A DNA stretch of 11,407 nt from Opitutia bacterium UBA977 (GTDB lineage: Bacteria > Verrucomicrobiota > Verrucomicrobiia > Opitutales > Coraliomargaritaceae). A program made the translations under genes and the position numbers. The notes below the pieces were generated by a model. The model searched no databases and was not told the DNA's origin. It was given only the letters and a program-made list of their open reading frames with translations. The stretch's first letter is position 1; the number at the start of each line of letters is the position of its first letter. Location of the stretch: positions 709 through 12,115 of the forward strand of contig DBBT01000024.1 in NCBI GenBank assembly GCA_002292345.1, in the 5' to 3' direction. Positions 8,957 to 11,407 of the stretch are shown here, in pieces.

Positions 8957-8980
8957 AAGTGTCACGAGACTGTGACACTT
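8957..8980. promoter_or_regulatory. Perfect 9+9 bp inverted repeat in the origin region
   Basis: AAGTGTCAC, spacer GAGACT, then GTGACACTT: every arm position pairs. A 24-bp dyad with a 6-bp spacer suits a dimeric regulator such as a winged-helix or CRP-fold protein; note that it is the inverse layout of the CRP site TGTGA-N6-TCACA. It could also fold as a hairpin and end transcripts coming from hprK, although no clean U-run follows on the minus strand. The regulator is unknown. Confidence 0.6.
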
Positions 8981-9003
8981 TCGTTAATCCCTGTAAAAGC
9001 GTG

Positions 9004-9012
9004 ATTTCCACA
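9004..9012 (+). promoter_or_regulatory. Weak DnaA-box-like site (two mismatches)
   Basis: ATTTCCACA keeps the CCACA core but differs from TTATCCACA at two positions. On its own it would not be called; it is listed because it has the same orientation as the pair at 8900 and 8911. Confidence 0.25.
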
Positions 9013-9058
9013 ATCTGAGAGGCATAATATTGACTATTCATTAAAACGCTATGTCTGG

Positions 9059-9072
9059 TTAAAATATTTTAA
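9059..9072. other. 14-bp perfect A/T palindrome
   Basis: TTAAAATATTTTAA is a perfect palindrome made only of A and T, 14 bp past the hprK stop codon. It may be part of a DNA-unwinding element or simply reflect the A/T-rich composition. Confidence 0.35.
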
Positions 9073-9085
9073 ATATGTGAGTTTT

Positions 9086-10057
9086 TTATTTACTACCTTT
9101 CCGCATGTGAGCAATCAGTCGCTCGTTGAATTCGGTGGCAGAATCATGGCCCATTTGCTTCAAAGAGCGCATCATCGCAGCCACTTCAACGAGTCGCGCC
9201 ATATCCCGCCCAGGGCGAACGGGTATCTCGATTAACGGGACCTGCATGCCAAGCACCTCGAGATGGTTCTCTTCGAGGCCAGTGCGATCCTCATTCATTC
9301 CTGCAGTCCAATTAATAAAATTGATGATCACATCGATGCGTTTATTCAAGCGCACCGAACGCACGCCGAATAACTCGGCAATGTTAATGATACCGAGGCC
9401 CCGACATTCCATGTAGCCGCGGCTCAATTCCGATGAGGTGCCCATCAGCTCTCGATCACTCAACCGTTTGACATGGGTTAAATCGTCCGCCACCAAGCTA
9501 TGCCCACGCTCAATCAGCGCCAGTGCACACTCACTCTTACCGACCCCACTCTCTCCACAGATCAAGGTGCCAATGCCACGCACGTCCAATAGCGTACCAT
9601 GAATATGCGTACGTGGAGCAAACTTCTCTTCCAGCAACAAGGTCGCTTCAGTAGTAAATGTTTTGGACTTTTGCGGCGATCGAATCAACGGCGTCGCATA
9701 TTCGTCCGCCAATGCTTTCATAATCTTCGAAGGGGCTAAATTTCTCGAAACTACGATACAGGGTACTTTACGCTTAAACATCTCGCCGAGCACACGGGCT
9801 TCTTCATCTTGCCCCAAATCACGCAGATAAGCCATCTCTCCTGCGCCCAGAAGCTGAATACGTCTACGTGCAAAAAACTTAAAATAGCCAGTCATAGCCA
9901 AGGCTGGCCGATTCAAGCTACGCTCACGGATAGTCTTATCCAAACCCGCTCCACCAGCGACTAGGTCGAGCTCAAGGGGCTCTTTGAAAGAATCATAAAA
10001 TTCTCGAACGGAAACTGACTCGATGAACTTTGCATTGTTTTTCTGCTGAATGGGCAT
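9086..10057 (-). CDS. hprK: HPr kinase/phosphorylase
   Basis: The 323-residue protein has family-typical length and both domains. The C-terminal catalytic domain shows [20 protein letters not shown], with the catalytic-region His153 and Walker A GESGVGKS (168-175), the Asp pair ADDL (190-193), the HprK signature [13 protein letters not shown] (219-231) and [18 protein letters not shown] (278-295). It phosphorylates and dephosphorylates a serine of HPr (or an NPr-like protein), linking carbon or nitrogen status to transport and regulation; no HPr gene is visible here. The start has a strong GGAGGAG (10067-10073, minus strand) 9 bases before the ATG. Only 18 bp separate it from lptB, so it is almost certainly cotranscribed. 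Transcription runs into the origin region, with no clear terminator directly after the stop. Confidence 0.97.
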   Translation of the reverse strand: MPIQQKNNAKFIESVSVREFYDSFKEPLELDLVAGGAGLDKTIRERSLNRPALAMTGYFKFFARRRIQLLGAGEMAYLRDLGQDEEARVLGEMFKRKVPCIVVSRNLAPSKIMKALADEYATPLIRSPQKSKTFTTEATLLLEEKFAPRTHIHGTLLDVRGIGTLICGESGVGKSECALALIERGHSLVADDLTHVKRLSDRELMGTSSELSRGYMECRGLGIINIAELFGVRSVRLNKRIDVIINFINWTAGMNEDRTGLEENHLEVLGMQVPLIEIPVRPGRDMARLVEVAAMMRSLKQMGHDSATEFNERLIAHMRKGSK

Positions 10058-10066
10058 GGGGTAAAG

Positions 10067-10073
10067 CTCCTCC
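10067..10073 (-). promoter_or_regulatory. Strong Shine-Dalgarno sequence of hprK
   Basis: The minus strand reads GGAGGAG, 9 bases before the hprK ATG and just upstream of (2 bp inside) the end of lptB. It fixes the hprK start. It contrasts with the lack of any such motif before dnaA, ubiE, the HU-like and the ClpX-like genes. Confidence 0.75.
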
Positions 10074-10075
10074 GC

Positions 10076-10801
10076 TTAGATATTAAAGTTTTGGCCAAGA
10101 TAGAATTCCTTACTCTTAGCGTCATTAATTAAAAAGTCACCAGTTCCTTCACTAAGAACTGCACCCTCATGCAGTAAATAGGCACGATCAACGATGCGTA
10201 GCGTCTCGCGCACATTATGATCAGTGATCAGCACTCCGATCCCGCGCTGCTTGAGCTGCACGATGATCTTCTGCACCTCACTCACACTGATTGGGTCGAC
10301 CCCACTAAAAGGCTCATCCATTAGCAAAAACTTAGGTCGTGTCACCAGCGCTCGAGAAATCTCTAAACGACGACGCTCACCACCACTTAAAGTGTACGCT
10401 TTTTGATCGGCCAGATGCTGTAAGCCGAGTTCCGTCAGATGTTCTTCGACCGACGCATCACACTCGGCCTTGCTCAACGGCAAGGTCTCGGCAATCGCGC
10501 GGATGTTTTGCTCCACAGTCATCTTCCGAAAGACCGATGCTTCCTGCGGTAGATAGCCAATGCCACGCCGTGCCCGACGATACATCGGCAAAGCCGTCAG
10601 ATCCTCACCGTCGAGAAACACTTGGCCAGAGGTCGCTGCGATCAATCCCACCACCATGTAGAAGGTTGTGGTCTTACCCGCCCCATTCGGCCCCAGCAGA
10701 CCGACGATCTCGCCCGCACTGACGTTTATGTTCACGCCATTTACAACGCGACGTTTTCCGTATTCGCGAACTAGTTCGCGGGTTTCAATCTTCGAAGGCA
10801 T
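10076..10801 (-). CDS. lptB: LPS export ABC transporter ATP-binding protein LptB
   Basis: From the ATG at 10801 the product is 241 residues, the same length as E. coli LptB. It has Walker A GPNGAGKT (37-44), the Q-loop in IGYLPQEASVFRKM (81-94), the ABC signature LSGGERRR (138-145), Walker B FLLMDEP (158-164) and the switch His195 in ITDHNV. GLLGPNGAGKTTTFYMVVG and FSGVDPISV are LptB hallmarks that separate it from other ABC ATPases. As the cytoplasmic motor with LptF/LptG it drives LPS from the inner membrane onto the Lpt bridge, which implies a Gram-negative envelope. Possible earlier in-frame starts are ATG at 10816 and TTG at 10825; I prefer 10801 by length match and a weak GGAT upstream. 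It sits between lptA and hprK in one operon. Confidence 0.96.
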   Translation of the reverse strand: MPSKIETRELVREYGKRRVVNGVNINVSAGEIVGLLGPNGAGKTTTFYMVVGLIAATSGQVFLDGEDLTALPMYRRARRGIGYLPQEASVFRKMTVEQNIRAIAETLPLSKAECDASVEEHLTELGLQHLADQKAYTLSGGERRRLEISRALVTRPKFLLMDEPFSGVDPISVSEVQKIIVQLKQRGIGVLITDHNVRETLRIVDRAYLLHEGAVLSEGTGDFLINDAKSKEFYLGQNFNI

Positions 10802-10871
10802 TGAAGCATCATCCATATTGCCCAAAGCAAAACTGCTTGATTAACACACCGCAATCCAATCCTGCGAAAAA

Positions 10872-11407
10872 TTACTGCGCGCGAGGCTTTATTTCTGGCA
10901 ATGTCACCGTCGCTCGCTTGCCAGTGGCTCGATCGCCTTCGACAATTGCGCGGCGTTTGCCCTGTAATAATGTCAAGCGATGCCCAGTGACTTTGCCGCT
11001 ATCGTCCGTCACCACGGCATTGCCCTCTAGCACTACTTTGCTTTTCAGCGCGTAAATCGTCGCCTTGTCGCAAGTGGCCACACGACCTGTTTGCTTAAAC
11101 TCGACATTATCAAATGCCTCAATTGTCTGCACGGACATCTGCGATTCCTTCGCCTCAGCATCTTGCTCAGCAACGGCAGTCACATCTAAACGCTCACAAA
11201 GCGCGTGTAAATTCGTACCACTCACCGAGACTGAATCGGTGAAGCGAAAGAGCGTCTTGTCAGTCTCTTCAATCATGCGCAGCGCTTTCGATTGCACCAC
11301 CGTTTCACTTCCCGATGCTTGCGGCGCCGGTGCTGCCTGCTGGCCCGAATTCGGCTGCAACGTCAACGCCGGCATAATCTCATAGCCCAAATCAGCTATC
11401 TCTGGTA
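10872..11407 (-). CDS. lptA: LptA/OstA-like periplasmic LPS transport protein (5' truncated by window edge)
   Basis: The frame is open to the last base, so the N terminus, including any signal peptide, lies outside; about 177 residues are visible. A Gln/Ala/Pro-rich stretch (LQPNSGQQAAPAPQASGSET) comes first. It is followed by repeated short beta strands typical of the OstA/LptA jelly roll: FRFTDSVSVSGTNLHALCERLDV, ..IEAFDNVEFKQTGRVATCDKA, and YALKSKVVLEGNAVVTDDSGKVTGHRL. A basic, Thr-rich end closes the protein. LptA bridges the inner-membrane LptBFGC complex to LptD, carrying LPS across the periplasm. The immediately downstream lptB (70 bp on) strongly supports this. A TTG at 11390 could be read as a start, but the open frame beyond it and the position of the domain argue for a longer protein. 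Sequence similarity alone would leave LptC-like or other OstA-domain proteins possible. Confidence 0.82.
   Translation of the reverse strand, partial: PEIADLGYEIMPALTLQPNSGQQAAPAPQASGSETVVQSKALRMIEETDKTLFRFTDSVSVSGTNLHALCERLDVTAVAEQDAEAKESQMSVQTIEAFDNVEFKQTGRVATCDKATIYALKSKVVLEGNAVVTDDSGKVTGHRLTLLQGKRRAIVEGDRATGKRATVTLPEIKPRAQ

Noticed and set aside
10801..10825. Alternative lptB starts at TTG 10825 and ATG 10816
   Set aside because: The extra residues have no counterpart in LptB and no good ribosome-binding site. The ATG at 10801 gives exactly the usual 241 residues, though the choice is not certain.

Overview
The window is a stretch of bacterial housekeeping chromosome, moderately G+C-rich in the genes, and it contains a probable replication-origin region. 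Gene content (dnaA downstream of hprK, lptA-lptB-hprK in a row, an IHF/HU-like protein ahead of hisS, a ClpX-like ATPase and ubiE/menG) together with several A/T-rich leaders lacking a Shine-Dalgarno sequence suggests Verrucomicrobiota, perhaps an Opitutae/Puniceicoccales (Coraliomargarita-like) marine bacterium. That assignment is inferred from protein flavour and gene order; no rRNA is present to confirm it. I saw no tRNA, rRNA, CRISPR, phage or transposase gene.

Layout. Positions 1-1791 hold the 3' part of a peptidase-U32 family gene resembling the 23S rRNA hydroxylation protein RlhA, with a degenerate palindromic segment inserted in frame. It converges on a minus-strand block read in the order HU/IHF-like protein, hisS, ArsC/Spx-family thiol protein (4016 down to 1824). 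A 94-bp divergent gap separates the HU-like gene from an unusual ClpX-like AAA+ ATPase (4111-5715). This is followed by ubiE/menG for quinone methylation (5842-6540), which converges on a small unrecognised protein (7060-6611).

The small gene lies just downstream of dnaA (8596-7166). Between dnaA and hprK is a 489-bp A/T-rich non-coding stretch (8597-9085) with DnaA-box-like sequences, a run of helically spaced A-tracts, a perfect 9+9 bp inverted repeat and an A/T palindrome. This is the best oriC candidate here. On its far side hprK, lptB and the start-truncated lptA (10057 down, 10801 down, 11407 down) form a tight minus-strand operon for LPS export and HPr phosphorylation, transcribed towards the origin.

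No clearly new multi-gene system is visible. The items most worth a second look are the ClpX-like ATPase with an apparent degenerate second copy of its small AAA+ subdomain, the structured origin region, the palindromic insertion inside the U32 gene, and the HisRS of the non-canonical RGLAYY type.
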